42,569 nucleotides of DNA, from assembly GCA_004802725.1 (NCBI GenBank), contig SGPM01000244.1:1-42569 (forward strand). Direction: 5' to 3'. Positions 19,311-30,523 of this stretch are shown piece after piece. How positions within the stretch are numbered: the stretch's first letter is position 1; each line of letters starts with the position of its first letter. The translations under genes and the position numbers were made by a program. The stretch comes from Antrodiella citrinella. Lineage: Eukaryota > Basidiomycota > Agaricomycetes > Polyporales > Steccherinaceae. The notes beneath the pieces were generated by a model. That model searched no databases. It was not told where the DNA came from and worked only from the letters and a program-made list of their open reading frames with translations.

Positions 19311-21859
19311 TCACACCTGAAGTTCCACATAGTTGGCTATGAAGTGAACTCAGATGGGAGTTGGATGATCAGCCTAGGTCAGACGCACCTGGGAACAGGC
19401 CTATACCACCATGTTTGTCTTTACCCTGCCACCAATCTTCCGAAACGGCCTCAATCTCAGTGATACGATCTCCCTCCTGGAATGAGATCTCATTATCTTC
19501 TGCGGCGTCATATCTTCAGACATGATCATGTTAGTGTACGATAGTTGAGAAGCTCAAATTGTTACTGACATGTAGAGTGCAATACCCACCATGCCTTTGT
19601 CGGTGGGGGATGGGGCAGATGAGGCAAATCGTCCAGTTGAAGAGGCAAGTCGCTATAGAGAGATTGCATGTCAGCTACAATTAGGTTCAGTAACTGAATA
19701 CAGACTTCATCAACGAGTTCGACGTAGTTGGCTTCGGTGCACCCGCAGACGTTAGTGGTACTCCAAGCACGGATACCGGTAGCCAATGCGCACCAGGGAA
19801 TATACCAGTCTTGCCGTTAGGGTCAATTCCAGCCCACCAACCGTCGTCGATGAAGTCAATTTGCTCAATGAGCTGACCCTCAAGAAGAGTCAGCTCATTG
19901 TCGTCCTGAGCCTAGTTCGAGAAGATGAAGTTATACAAAGAGGCGAAGATCTAAACCAGATGGTTACTTACCTCGTAATCGTACTGCACAACAGCACAAA
20001 CACCTTCTGCACCCTTCAAATTCTCTCTCGCGTTGTTCGTACTCTGCGCCACAACCCTCGCTTCCTGTGCCAAAACGTTCGTCTTCTGCGCCACACCGAC
20101 TGGGTTAGTCCCCTTGATCGTAATACCGGCAACAGCGGCCATTCTACCTCTAGCCTCTCTGGAAGTAGGTCGGTCGGTTGCTTTTTGAGCCCAGCAGGAT
20201 TGTGTCAATGACCAAAGAATATCCGCCATTCTTCCTCCGTCAGGAAGGGACGGCCTGTCCGGTCTCTGGCCTTTAACATAGCGGCGCGAAACCTGATTAT
20301 CCGTGAGTTCGGGCATGGGAGGCTGCCCTGAATACAACTGGCCATTGCTTCAGTGAGCACACTCATAGGGATCAATGAGGCATAACGCGCACCTCTATGC
20401 AGATGCACGCAAAAGAGAATACGTCGCTTGCTGTTGTGGGTCGACTAGAGCCTAAGTCAAACTCGTCGGGGTCTATAAGTTCCGGAGCCTTCCAGCGAGT
20501 GGCACCGCCGCCATGGAGTGAACCATAGCCATATGAGGTCGCATCAGACGTCAATGCCATCCCAAAATCCGTCAAGCATGCGTTCCCGACGGCGTCGATA
20601 AGGACATTACCCTGAACGAGTGACCATTTGAGCTACTGTCCATATGTACGTTGGAAGAGAGAGAATACCAACGCTATGCATATCGCCGTGAACGAGACCC
20701 TCGTCGTGCAAATAGGATAAACCGTCCGAGATTTGGTAGAGCTGTGACAGAGAATGAGTTGTGCCTTGCCATAAAAGTCAATGCATCTGCTGACCCATTT
20801 GTCGATGGCTGCGACATAATTATTTCCGATGAGAAAGCCTTGCTTCCTCTTGGATTCGACGTAGTGTCTCAGACTTCCGTTATCCATCCATGGTAGCACC
20901 ATGCAGATCATGTCCTGGAATACATCTTCGGAGACACCTAAGAATGGGACTATATGACTGTGAACCAAATTCTTCCACAGAAGAGACTCGCGATGAAACA
21001 GCTGAGGACAGAGCGAACTGAATAGTCAGGTTTGGAAGAAAACTGTCTGATAAGAGACGCACCTGCTTCAGCTTTTCCTTCTGTTGGTCACCTGCCATCA
21101 GGTAGATACGAGGACGTTTCAAGGCTACCTTGGTTCCACGAAAGGTACCAATAAAAACATCCGCAAAAGATCCGGCGCCGGCTTGATTGTTGTTTGTACA
21201 TCGTACGCCTTTGAGGATCAGAGAAGCCGGTAGGATATTATGCGTGATGGACAACTTGAGGGAAAGTTTGCGCAGCTTGTTTCGGTCATTGAAGGTGTTC
21301 GCGTCCGTAGACGGCGGCAAGGGACGGGCTGTTACGTCCAGAGCCTGCAAATGTAAGCCGACGGAATGCTACGTGACGCTGCACGGAATCTAACCTTCCA
21401 CACTTCATCGAGGACTGCCTGCGCCTCACTGGCGGAGATGGAGATCAACTCAGCATGCTCTGGAAGACCTAAGGATGACTGAATATAGCGTTGAATCCTA
21501 GCATTCTGTGATCATGAATGGGTAGGATGGTTCAGCTGAATATCGAGATAACTACATAAAGCACGGACCATTAAAGGCTGGCCTATGAAACTCGGGCCAG
21601 CTGTGAGCCCGTCAAGATGTTCACTTGCTTGACCACCACGTCGGACCGACCTCTCTTGTTCGAGATATTTTGTGTTGTGCTTGATTTCATTGTTGAACAT
21701 TTGTATAAGTTTTGACTTCGTAAATGTGGTGGGGTTGATATTATGAAACCTCAATACACCCATCAACTGAGCCACGGATAGAGTAGAGGGGTCAAATCCG
21801 GGGCCGAGATAATGTCCCTGAGAGATGATCTCTGCGGTAGGCAGCCTGGACGACGCCAT
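19311..21859 (-). CDS. HeH/LEM-like domain + TKL-type kinase + two SH3 domains, 640 aa, 12 exons
   Basis: A predicted signalling kinase with an unusual architecture. Exons (minus): 21859-21569, 21505-21395, 21344-21063, 21001-20795, 20741-20673, 20611-20393, 20337-19972, 19911-19794, 19731-19706, 19652-19570, 19513-19389, 19336-19311; total 641 codons with stop. Residues 6-61 (AEIISQGHYLGPGFDPSTLS, AQLMGVLRFHNI, SKLIQMFNNEIK) match the helix-extension-helix/LEM-like pattern of yeast Src1/Heh proteins. Kinase, about 185-450: Gly loop GAGSFADVFIG (190-200), Lys 210 (VALK), Glu 233 (HRESLLW), catalytic loop HGDMHSGN (Asp 317, Asn 322), DFG (335-337), APE (362-364) and CWAQKATDRP. All catalytic residues are present. 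SH3-1 is about 506-563 (AVVQYDYEAQDDNEL, DDGWWAGI, FPANYVELVDE). SH3-2 is about 584-638 (GIALYIYDAAEDNEISF, EDWWQGKD, FPANYVEL). There is no membrane segment or signal peptide. It is the intact member of a tandem pair. Confidence 0.88.
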
Positions 21860-22539
21860 GATACAACAACTTGAACCACGTGTAGCAAGGTGTAGTGGGC
21901 AGGCAATCAGAATGTTGTCGGAGATACTGTAATCAGTGAGCTTGATCGTCACGATCTTGCCTTCGTAGACTCGTGTGGCAAGTAAGTCTCGTGAGATGAG
22001 GTCCACTACACGCAACGATGAACCAGAAGAACTTCAGAACTTCGACTTGAACGTCGTCGTGTGTGGCATGACGGAAATATCCGACGGAGTATGAATCCTA
22101 TTTGGTCTCTGAGGCAGTGCCAGTTGTGCAGTCGACTCGCCGTCACTCCGAGTCACGATCTTGATTTTAGCGTGCTGGCAATATTTGTTTCGGTGATCTT
22201 GTACTTTGTCTGTGCCATTGATATATCTTTCTGCGCAGTATTGAAATCGTAGAGTACGGTGGCAGGGACGGTGGCGGCGGCCTGAGATAAAATACATACC
22301 TCAGACCGAAAATTCAGAGTTGAGCGGAAACTACATCATTTGGATGCGAAAGCAGGAGTCCCTTGAGCCGCGTGCCGAGACACTGGATTTACGATTAGCT
22401 CAGACCGTAGAACGTAAATTCAAATTATGAATTGAAGACCATGAAGTCTAAGACCGTTTGTGTGCCCGTATCTCATACCTATACTGGTTGCTCGACCAGT
22501 TTATCACCGTCTCCTGCGCTGGCATCTTGGCGCTGCCGA
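21860..22539. other. Spacer between the two kinase paralogues
   Basis: This contains the presumed promoter of the intact kinase gene. The frame upstream of its ATG stays open for about 50 codons without another ATG (VVDLISRDLLATRVYEGKIV), perhaps a transcribed leader. No separate gene is convincing. Confidence 0.45.
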
Positions 22540-25080
22540 TATTCCACATAGTTGGCTTCAAGTTTGAAGTGTAGTTCAGAAGTGAGTTCGTTGCATTAGT
22601 AGTGGCCAAACACACCTGGGAACAAGCCCGAACGACCATACTTATATATACCCCGCTACCACTTGTCCGATGTGGCCTCGATATGATCTCCCTGCCAGAA
22701 CAAGATCCTGTTCTCTTCTGCGGCGTTGTACCTTCAAAATCATTGAGATCCGCGCACAATAACAGAAGATATCTAGAGCTGTTACTAACTAATATAGTGC
22801 GACGACGACACTCCCCCGAGTCGTCTCGGCGGGAATTGGAACAGTTGGTGGATCTAGTGTAGTCCAGGGTGAAAATCGCTGTAGAATAATTACATGTCAG
22901 CTATAATTTGGCTTGATCAGTAGGCACATACTTCGTCGACGAGTGAGACATAGTTGGCTTCAACGCATGTCACGCGAAGACGTAGTAGTATGCCAAGGTA
23001 CGACACCGGTAGAAAATGCACACCAGGGAATACACCAGTCTTGCCATCAGGACCGTCGCCGGACCACCAACCGCTGTCAAGCAGTACAATCTTCTGGATA
23101 ATCTCACCTTCGACGAGAGTCAGCTCGTGATCGTCGCGAGCCTGAGTCGAGACCAAGTCAGACAGATCTCTGGACTAGTACAGGGGCGAGTCAAAAATGA
23201 TGACTGACTGCGTAATCGTATAGCACAACAGCACAAACACCTTCTGCACCCTTCAAGTTCCCTCCAGTAGTGTTCGTCTTCTCCGCTATGACCCCTATGT
23301 TTTGCGTCACAGCTGTGTTGGTTTCTAGGATCGGAACATTGGAGATCACGGCCATTCTGTCACTGACCTCTACGGAGGAAGGTCTCTCGGTCGCATTTTG
23401 AGCCCAGCAAAATTGCGTCAACAACCATAACTCATCTGTCATGGTTCCTCCGTCAGGCAGGACGGCCTGTCCGGTCTCTGACCGTTCACATAATATCTTG
23501 AAACTTGGTTGTCGTTGAGTTCGGGCACGGGAAACTGTCCTGAGTACAACTGGTCATCGCATTATGCCGGTAAGCATATATAGTGCGCAAGGAGGCACAG
23601 CGCGCACCTCTACACAGACGCATGCAAAAGAAAACACGTCGCTTGCTTCTGTGGGTCGAGGGGAAACCAGGTTAAACTCATCAGGGTCTATGAGCTCCGG
23701 AGCCTTCCAGCGAATGGCACCACCGCCGAGGAGGGAACCATGACCATGAGAAGTCGCACCGGATATCAATGTCATCCCAAAATCTGTCAAACGTGCGTTC
23801 CCAGTGTCGTCAACGAGGACATTACCCTAGATGTTTCACGCCATGAGCTTCTGCACCGATAGCCTGCGACGTTGAGATGAATGGCACACGAACGCTATGA
23901 AGATCACCATGGACGAGACCCTCGTCGTGCAAATAGGCTAAACCGTCTGAAATTTGATAGAGCTGTGGCAGAGAATGAGCTGTGCCTACGCCATACAAGT
24001 CAATAAACTTACCCATCTGTCGATAGCTGCAACATAATCCTCTCCAACAAGCAAGCCTTGGTCTCTTTGACTTTCAATGTAGTGTCTCAGACTTCCGTTA
24101 TCCATCCATGGTAGCACCATGCACAGAGTGTAACCCTTGAACACATCTTCGGAGACGCCCAGGAATGGAACGATATGACTGTGTACTAGGTTCTTCCACA
24201 GGAGAGACTCGCGATGCAACAGCTATGTAAGGACAGAACAAACATAATGGTCAGATCTAGAAGGACTTGAATCCAGCCTTATAGCAATACTCACCTGCTT
24301 CAGCTTGTCCTTCTGAGCGTCGGTTGACATCAAGAAAATGCGAGGACGTTTCAAGGCTACCTTATTTCCACGAAAGGTGCCAATAAAGACATCTGCAAAG
24401 GATCCGGCGCCGGCTTGAATGTTGTCGGTACATCGTACGCCTGTGAGGAACAGAGAAGACGGTAAGACATTATGTGCGATGGACAACTTGAGGGAAAGTT
24501 TGCGCAGCCTCTTTCGGTAATTGAGAGTAGGAACATGCGCCAAGGGGAAGGCTGTCGAATCAAGACTCTGCACTCGTAAGCTGACGGACTACTACAAACC
24601 GCGCGTATTCTTACCTTCCAAACTTCATCAAGGACTGCCTGCGCCTCGCTGGCGGAGATAGGGATTGACTCGGTATGCTCCGGAAGACCGTGACCTAAGG
24701 ATGTCTGGATATAACGTTGAACCACGAATCTCTGTGTACGAGAATGAGTATGGTTGAGTAAGTCTTTGGGCGGAGAACTGTACCAAGCACTGACCCTCCG
24801 GCCCTTGCCTGAATCTATTGTCCCGTTTCGAGTGGACGTGCGTGCTACCATGCCGGCCCAATCTTTCTCGCCTGAATACTGCGACGTTAGGCTTGATTTC
24901 GTTGGTAAACACCTGAACGAGTTTCGATTTCGTATATATAATGGGATGTTTGATGCTGTGAAATCCTAGAACGCCTAGCAACTGATCTATAGTCAGAGTA
25001 GAGGGGTCAAAGTCTGGGTCAAGATAGTGTCCTAGAGCGATGATCTCCGCGGTAGTCAATTCAGGCAACTCGGACGCCAT
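22540..25080 (-). pseudogene. Paralogue of the HeH-kinase-SH3 gene with a frameshift and a nonsense codon
   Basis: A tandem copy of the 19311-21859 gene with the same exon order and intron positions. Exons: 25080-24784, 24731-24615, 24567-24295, 24222-24013, 23962-23894, 23826-23608, then an exon starting at 23549. The HeH-like part (LDPDFDPSTLTIDQLLGVLG, TKSKLVQVFTNEIK) and kinase motifs are kept: GAGSFADVFIG, VALKRPR, HGDLHSGN, TDFGM, KAPELIDP. At about 23451-23462 one base is missing relative to the sister gene, so the frame meets TGA at 23439-23441 after about 431 codons. The rest (CWAQNATERP, then AVVLYDYA joined to ARDDHELTLVEGEII, WWSGDGPDGKTGVFP, ANYVSLVDE) continues in another frame. 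The second SH3 remnant (about 22735-22540) has TAG at 22656-22658 where the second conserved Trp should be, and a short deletion. A draft error could explain the first lesion but hardly both. Confidence 0.82.
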
Positions 25081-26070
25081 GACATGGATCTTGACGACAA
25101 CTCCGTTACTTCGTGCGGCAGCAGAGAGATTGGGAAGTTGAAGATCGTCGCCGGGAAGCTTAAGGTCGAGAGTTAGAAGCGATCCGATCCGATCCGTGCA
25201 GATGGAACTGATACTGGCAGAAATCAGAATGGAAGTATTGGCGATTCAAGTTGCGTTCGTCGTACGCACAAATTATGTGAGTCTCTGCGTGTGTACTTCT
25301 TTGACTACAACTGTAAACGCTCGCTTCCTGGAGGGAAGTCGTTGGTTGCCAAACGTTCTATGAGAGAGAACTTCAAGTTCTACCTTCTCCGGCGAGTTGG
25401 AAATACGTTTAATCAGGAGAAAAGTCGTTATGTGGTACAGTTTTGGTAGTATCGCCTGGTAGGGTAGGGCGGGTGAGGCAGAGGTACGGGGATGCTGGAC
25501 GTGGGCGGAAGTTGGTTGTGGTGGCGGCTCGAGGGGACCAACATCACCAAATAGATCCAAATAATGTGACCCGGTCCGAGCCCGCGATGCTTCTCGGCAT
25601 TCTCCGGGAACGCCTCCTCTCCGCGCGCACCCGAATTTGGACCTCGGGTTCACTTCTGGTCATGCTCCTCAACGCAGCATGACAGAGGTGTGAGAGTCTT
25701 CGGGAACGGCGAGTGCAATGTTTATTTCTTGGCACTAACATTCTTACTCATTTCGACAGGATGCAGCGGCTCTGAGGCAATGGCCGGTAGTAGCCTATCT
25801 CAGGCTGCAGAATCATCAGATACGAAGTGAAAGCTACCAGCCATATCACTCGCATACTCCTCCGCCTCGTGGCACTGGCAACCAGAGCTTTCTCTCGGGA
25901 TAATAAGGCTTGGCTTTTGTCATGGGTAGATAGGCATTCCCTGTCTCAAGACTCGGATCGTCTCCTCCAAGCAAGCACTGTGTCCGATTCGGAATGAATA
26001 CGTTGTGGCCTCATCGTCTCCTGCGACCATAAGTCCATCTGCATCTGCTCTACAATGCCTCTTCAACTTC
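25081..26070. other. Intergenic; divergent upstream regions
   Basis: This lies between the minus-strand kinase paralogue and the plus-strand gene at 26071. A minus-strand frame (25273-25653) is open for 127 codons but begins with GTG and has the composition of chance GC-rich sequence. No other gene is supported. Confidence 0.45.
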
Positions 26071-26821
26071 ATGACACGCGCCAAACCCCGTCGTCTTTCG
26101 AATCATCAGCACTCCACCGTTATAGATTTGCAAAACGTTGAGTGGAAAGCCGCGGTGGAATCGGAAGATGCAAATGTGTGAGTGGCGCTTTCTCCGGCGA
26201 CCACTATCTGCGTGCGTATGTCGGTGCGTTCTTCCGACAGACTGCTCCATGTCCTGACTTTCGATTGGACTCGGACGCTAAAGTTCCAGTATCCTCGGAA
26301 CGATACGCTCACCGTGACCTTCAACATGGCCCTCGAAAGTGTGGGTTCCATGATCATATGTGCAGATACAGTGGGATTGACCACACACCCTCTGGTTCAG
26401 ATGACTTCTTTGCAATTTTTGCCACTAGGTCAGTGTCTTCTTTCCAGGAGACATATTTGTCTAACAAGCGTCAGCGGCTCATGTAGCATTGATCATCGAT
26501 CGTACGAAGACCACCCCAGATCAGCCAGAACTTGGATGTTCTGGCGCAACACAAGAGAAGTCCCGGTCCACCGTTCTCCCGCGCAAAATCTCCGTGTCGC
26601 CCAGTTTGAATCCGAATCATCACGCGTCTTCAGAGAGTCTGTCAGGTAGTGCTCACCTGCGCAGTCTTGCTATCCAACATTCAAGATCGAGCCACGCGGA
26701 TTGCTGTTGTCTGTCATGATTCTGTATGTTCTAAGCTTCTTCGCTAACATCTGCTGACTGTTCTTAGCGTATCCTCCTCATGGATTGCTTAGGTTTTGGA
26801 GAACCCATGATCTTCGATTGA
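26071..26821 (+). CDS. Orphan protein, 5 exons, about 192 aa
   Basis: Family not recognised. Exons 26071-26177, 26241-26428, 26475-26645, 26665-26723 and 26768-26821 sum to 193 codons with stop. Sequence landmarks: MTRAKPRRLSNHQHSTVIDL, VLLHVLTFDWTRTLKFQYPR, NDTLTVTFNMALESVGSMII, then a Ser/Pro-rich low-complexity part, then NIQDRATRIAVVCHDS joined to RILLMDCLGFGEPMIFD. The introns at 26178, 26429 (branch CTAAC) and 26724 (branch CTGAC) are good. The third junction is odd: reaching the last two exons in frame needs removal of only 19 nt (26646-26664, gtagtg...gcgcag). Without it the frame stops at 26719. A 71-nt alternative to the same acceptor also exists but gives a less protein-like end. 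There is no signal peptide. Confidence 0.6.
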
Positions 26822-26890
26822 GCAAAATCTTCGGAATTTCAGGACACTGTAGCTTGGACATCGCGCACGTCCAAAGGCATTTGCGATGTT

Positions 26891-26896
26891 TATAAA
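26891..26896 (+). promoter_or_regulatory. TATA box of the GH16 gene
   Basis: TATAAA lies 70 nt upstream of the GH16 start codon at 26961. This spacing would give a leader of roughly 40 nt. It lies only about 70 nt after the stop of the preceding gene, so the two genes are closely packed head-to-tail. Confidence 0.6.
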
Positions 26897-26960
26897 GGCT
26901 CTCCTTTGTTATAGGTATTCCTCAGAGCTCCCGGTCATCCTACTACCCCACTGATATACG

Positions 26961-28424
26961 ATGAAGTCCTTCGCCCCAATTGTTTCCCTCTTTTTCGCCG
27001 CTCGATCCCTGGGCGCGACATTTTCGCAAACGGACAGCCACCAAGGGACCGACTTCTTGAGTTCCTTCAGCCACCAAGCCATTGCGGATCCCACTCATGG
27101 ACGTGTGTACGTGCTGTAGATCATTACTTTCGGTCACGCTCCGCTCACTTGTTATCATAGTAATTACGTCGACCAAGCTACGGCTCTGGCCCAGAATTTG
27201 ACCTATGCCTCTGGCGATACCTTCATTATTCGGGCGGACGACACCACCGTTTTGAGTGCGAGTGGGCCTGGCCGGAACTCGGTACGGCTCCAGAGTAACA
27301 AGCAATACCTCAACCACGTTGCTGTGTCAGTCGCTGCTTTTTGTTCCTGCGTCTGAATGAGAGTGCTGACCGGTGATCTGTGCTGTATAGTTTCAATATA
27401 CGTCACATGCCACAAGGATGTGGGTGAGTACTGAGCGCATCGCATGTCGTCATTCTACTTATTTTGACACTACCATCAGTACCTGGCCGGCTGTTTGGGA
27501 GGTAGGTGCCAATTGGCCAAACGAAGGTAACTATGTTTCGTACGCTGAGGTAGTTCCTCCCTACTGACATTTCATTCTTTCTTGCAGGAGAGATCGACAT
27601 TCTGGAAGGTGTCAACGATGTCAGCCCCAATCAAGCCACCTTACACACCAGTCCAGGCATGTGATCAGTACAACTTCACTGACACCAGCATCTGACTTTT
27701 CATCACCTTGTTCAGGCTGTTCAATGCCCGCTTCTAGGTCACAGACTGGGTACTCATTTCTTGTTCTGATCCACGTTATGTGCGCAGACACTAACCCTTA
27801 GCTCTTCAGTACGCCTACCGGCAACAACTGTGACACCGCTGCAACGGACAATTCTGGGTGTGGCGTTCAATCGCCGGCAACAAACAGCTATGGGCCTTCT
27901 TTCAACTCAGCTGGAGGAGGATGGTGCGTTAACATTTTACCCCATCAATCGTGAATTGATATAGATTTCTCCAACATAGGTACGCCATGGAACGCAGCGA
28001 CTCCGATATCAACGTGTGGTTTTGGTCCCGGAACGGCAACGTTCCCAGTGACGTCTCGAGTGGCGCGACCAGCATCGATACCGACAACTGGGGAGAACCA
28101 TTCGCGTCCTTCCCAGACACCAGCTGCGACATCGATAGTCACTTTGGCGAGCAGAACATCATCATCAACCTGACGTTCTGTAAGTATCCCGTACGATGTA
28201 TGTCGTCTTTACTTAATACTGACAATGCTATTAGGTGGTGACTGGGCTGGCGCTGTCTACAGCTCTGACGGCTGCCCCAGCGACTGCGTTGGTATGTTCT
28301 GTTATTTGCGTTCTTCCACCGCGTGGCGCAGGTCTCATCTACTTTGGCAGATTACGTCAATAACAACCCTTCCGCCTTCACCAACGCTTACTTCGATTTC
28401 GAATGGGTCAAGATCTATCAATAA
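26961..28424 (+). CDS. Secreted GH16 endo-beta-1,3(4)-glucanase-like protein, 10 exons, 312 aa
   Basis: A glycoside hydrolase family 16 enzyme, expected to cut beta-1,3 or mixed-linkage glucans in fungal or plant walls. Exons: 26961-27106, 27161-27325, 27391-27423, 27480-27526, 27588-27656, 27716-27749, 27810-27923, 27980-28179, 28235-28291, 28351-28424; exactly 313 codons with stop. The N-terminus MKSFAPIVSLFFAARSLGA is a signal peptide. Family landmarks: GTWPAVWEVG, the catalytic motif GEIDILEGVND with both Glu and the intervening Asp, TLHTSPGCSMPASRSQTG, WYAMERSDSDINVWFWSRN, NIIINLTFCGDWAG, and C-terminal FEWVKIYQ. Paired Cys residues fit an extracellular protein. Intron 27657-27715 has a GC donor (gcatgt) instead of GT; the reading is required to obtain the conserved SPGCSMP. 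Confidence 0.93.
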
Positions 28425-28748
28425 GCAGTCCCCTTGAAGAAATTTCTCGGATACGATCTTCGGATAAATTTGATTCTTGGGTAACTATACTACCAGAATG
28501 AGAAGGGATTTGTAACGCTGGAGCCGTGATGCTCCGCTGTATATTAGCGTCGGAAGTGTACTTCGAATATACGAACTTGAAGGCTGAAGGCTGAAGCTCG
28601 AACTTGGGAAATGGGCCACAACAGTTCGCGAAAGAGACCCTGAAACCCCGGAACTGAATTGGCGAATGTGACAGTGAAGTTCAAAGTCGGCGAGCCTTCT
28701 TCAATATCTAGATTGATACTTGGCCATACTCATATCCCCAACAGTGCT
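28425..28748. other. Spacer between convergent genes
   Basis: This is the 3' flank of the GH16 gene and of the minus-strand membrane protein. It contains a short tandem (gaaggctgaaggctgaagctcgaa, about 28576-28600) and no coding frame. Confidence 0.5.
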
Positions 28749-30523
28749 CTAATTATCACCGTCTGCAAAGCCTGAACCCAGGTGCGTTCGAAGGCTGCTA
28801 GAGTCACCGCCGACTATAACTTCTGCGTCGCTAGGAGATGGTCAGCATTGGTCCATACTTGCCATACAGAACATAGAAGTTGGTTACATACCTCCAATTT
28901 TCAAGTTGACGTTCGCAATCGGAGACTTGCACTGAATCCGGGCAAAGCGAGCACCGATCCTTCTGCTCGTCTGCGTCATTATGTTCGTCCATGCTCGGCC
29001 CTATGCACCAGTCAGAATCGGCTCTGAAAGGCGCAGCGAGGTCAGCAACGACGCCGCTGCTGGCGAAACGAATCGTGGGCAGGTCCGGTATGCCGCTGAG
29101 GTCGCGATTGGGGTCATCAACCGTACGAAGGTCCAGTATGAAGCGTGAAATGAGTAAGGGGCTTATCCTGCGGGTAGGTGAATTGGGATGTGTGAGCCTT
29201 CATGACGTACAACAAATAACTGGGAGACCACTTACGCTTCTGCGATACCTACGAACCAAGTGACGCCCTGCAGCCCAGATTGAGTGAAAAGTGCGTAGAG
29301 TATCAGCGAGATGAGATTCAGTATGAAAATTGATCTGAGGAATGCAGTAAGATGAGTCGTCAGACGAGTAAGCGGGCACGCCTCACGAGAAGTACATGGT
29401 ACCTATCAGTGGGTCAGTTGCGTTTCAAGCGCGATGAGGTGAGTGTGAAGAGACCTTACCGTCACGAAGTAGTAGCATATAGAGCTTTGGTCTGAATTGT
29501 TTCATTTCCCGGCTCGCTCTCCAGACGTCTGTGGTCTTCGTCCATGTAATGACCAATACCAGGAGATCCGTTGCGATCGCGATACAGCGCGTGATTATAG
29601 GCACTAAAAATCATGGTGAGTTTTGAAGCATATTACTTGGAAATGAGGAGACGTACTGCTATAAGGACTGTAAGACTCAGTGCGACGCGAGGGTACTCAG
29701 TGGACTTACAACTGGTCGGCAGGACTGACGACAACCGTCGCCCCATTGCAGCCAAATTCGTCAACAGAGAATCCGCGGTACCTGCTGTAATTATACTGAA
29801 GTCCGGTCAGGTACGTTGATGATCAATACGCAATGGTGACCGTACAATGTTGGCGGCTGGCTCGAACATTCCACACAAGAATACCAGGAAGACCGCCGCA
29901 TTGAAGCGCCCGCATACCGCCCATGTTCGGATTGTGGAGAAAACTGAGATGAATGTTAGCAATATAGCAGACGCGTACAGGACCGAAGAAGACATACATC
30001 CGGCCCCTAAAGGAGGGACTATCGTCGCAATGTATATCAACACGGACCATACTTTGCAGCTGAACGTTGAATGCGGATGACGAATGCAAATCAAATGGTA
30101 TATGCTCTGGATTAGCGAATGCGCTCACCCCTGAGACAGCACACCTGATGAATGACTCTTCTTGCCCAATTCAAGTAAAACGTACGCACCATCAGGTCCA
30201 TTAGACTGAACAGACGCAGTAACGTCAGAAGCATCATAACGTAACGCTGTGAGATGAACAGGATGGTTACGAGACCATGCTTTCGTCTCCAGATGCAGTT
30301 GATCTCACGATTCGACGTGAGGATCGTGTCATATACAACGATAGCTGGAAAACGTGCTGATCAGCACCTAATAATATGAAGCAGTATCGGCGACAGACTT
30401 ACTAGCCGGTATCAGCTTGCAGATATAAGAGATAAAGCTGGAATACTGGATCAATGCGAGATCATACTGCATGGGGAGAATTCTGACTTGCCTCAACTCT
30501 AGCCATTCTGCAGAGGAGGACAT
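28749..30523 (-). CDS. DUF6533-type seven-helix membrane protein
   Basis: An Agaricomycete integral-membrane family with an N-terminal DUF6533 domain; function unknown, GPCR-like topology. The start is MSSSAEWLELR at 30523. Exon 30523-30403 (possibly with an internal intron) and exon 30344-30190 give the DUF6533 block TIVVYDTILTSNREINCIWR, RKHGLVTILFISQRYVMML. Further segments: VWSVLIYIATIVPPLGAG, LYASAILLTFISVFSTIRTW, AVFLVFLCGMFEPAANI; then IAIATDLLVLVITWTKTTD, LLLRDG, TMYFS and IFILNLISLILYALF. The cytosolic tail includes SPLLISRFILDLRTVDDPNR and NDADEQKDRCSLCPDS, joined to SDAEVIVGGDSSSLRTH, with the stop at 28749-28751. The tail motif LLISRFxLDLR is characteristic. Internal intron borders in the middle third were not all resolved. 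Confidence 0.78.
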
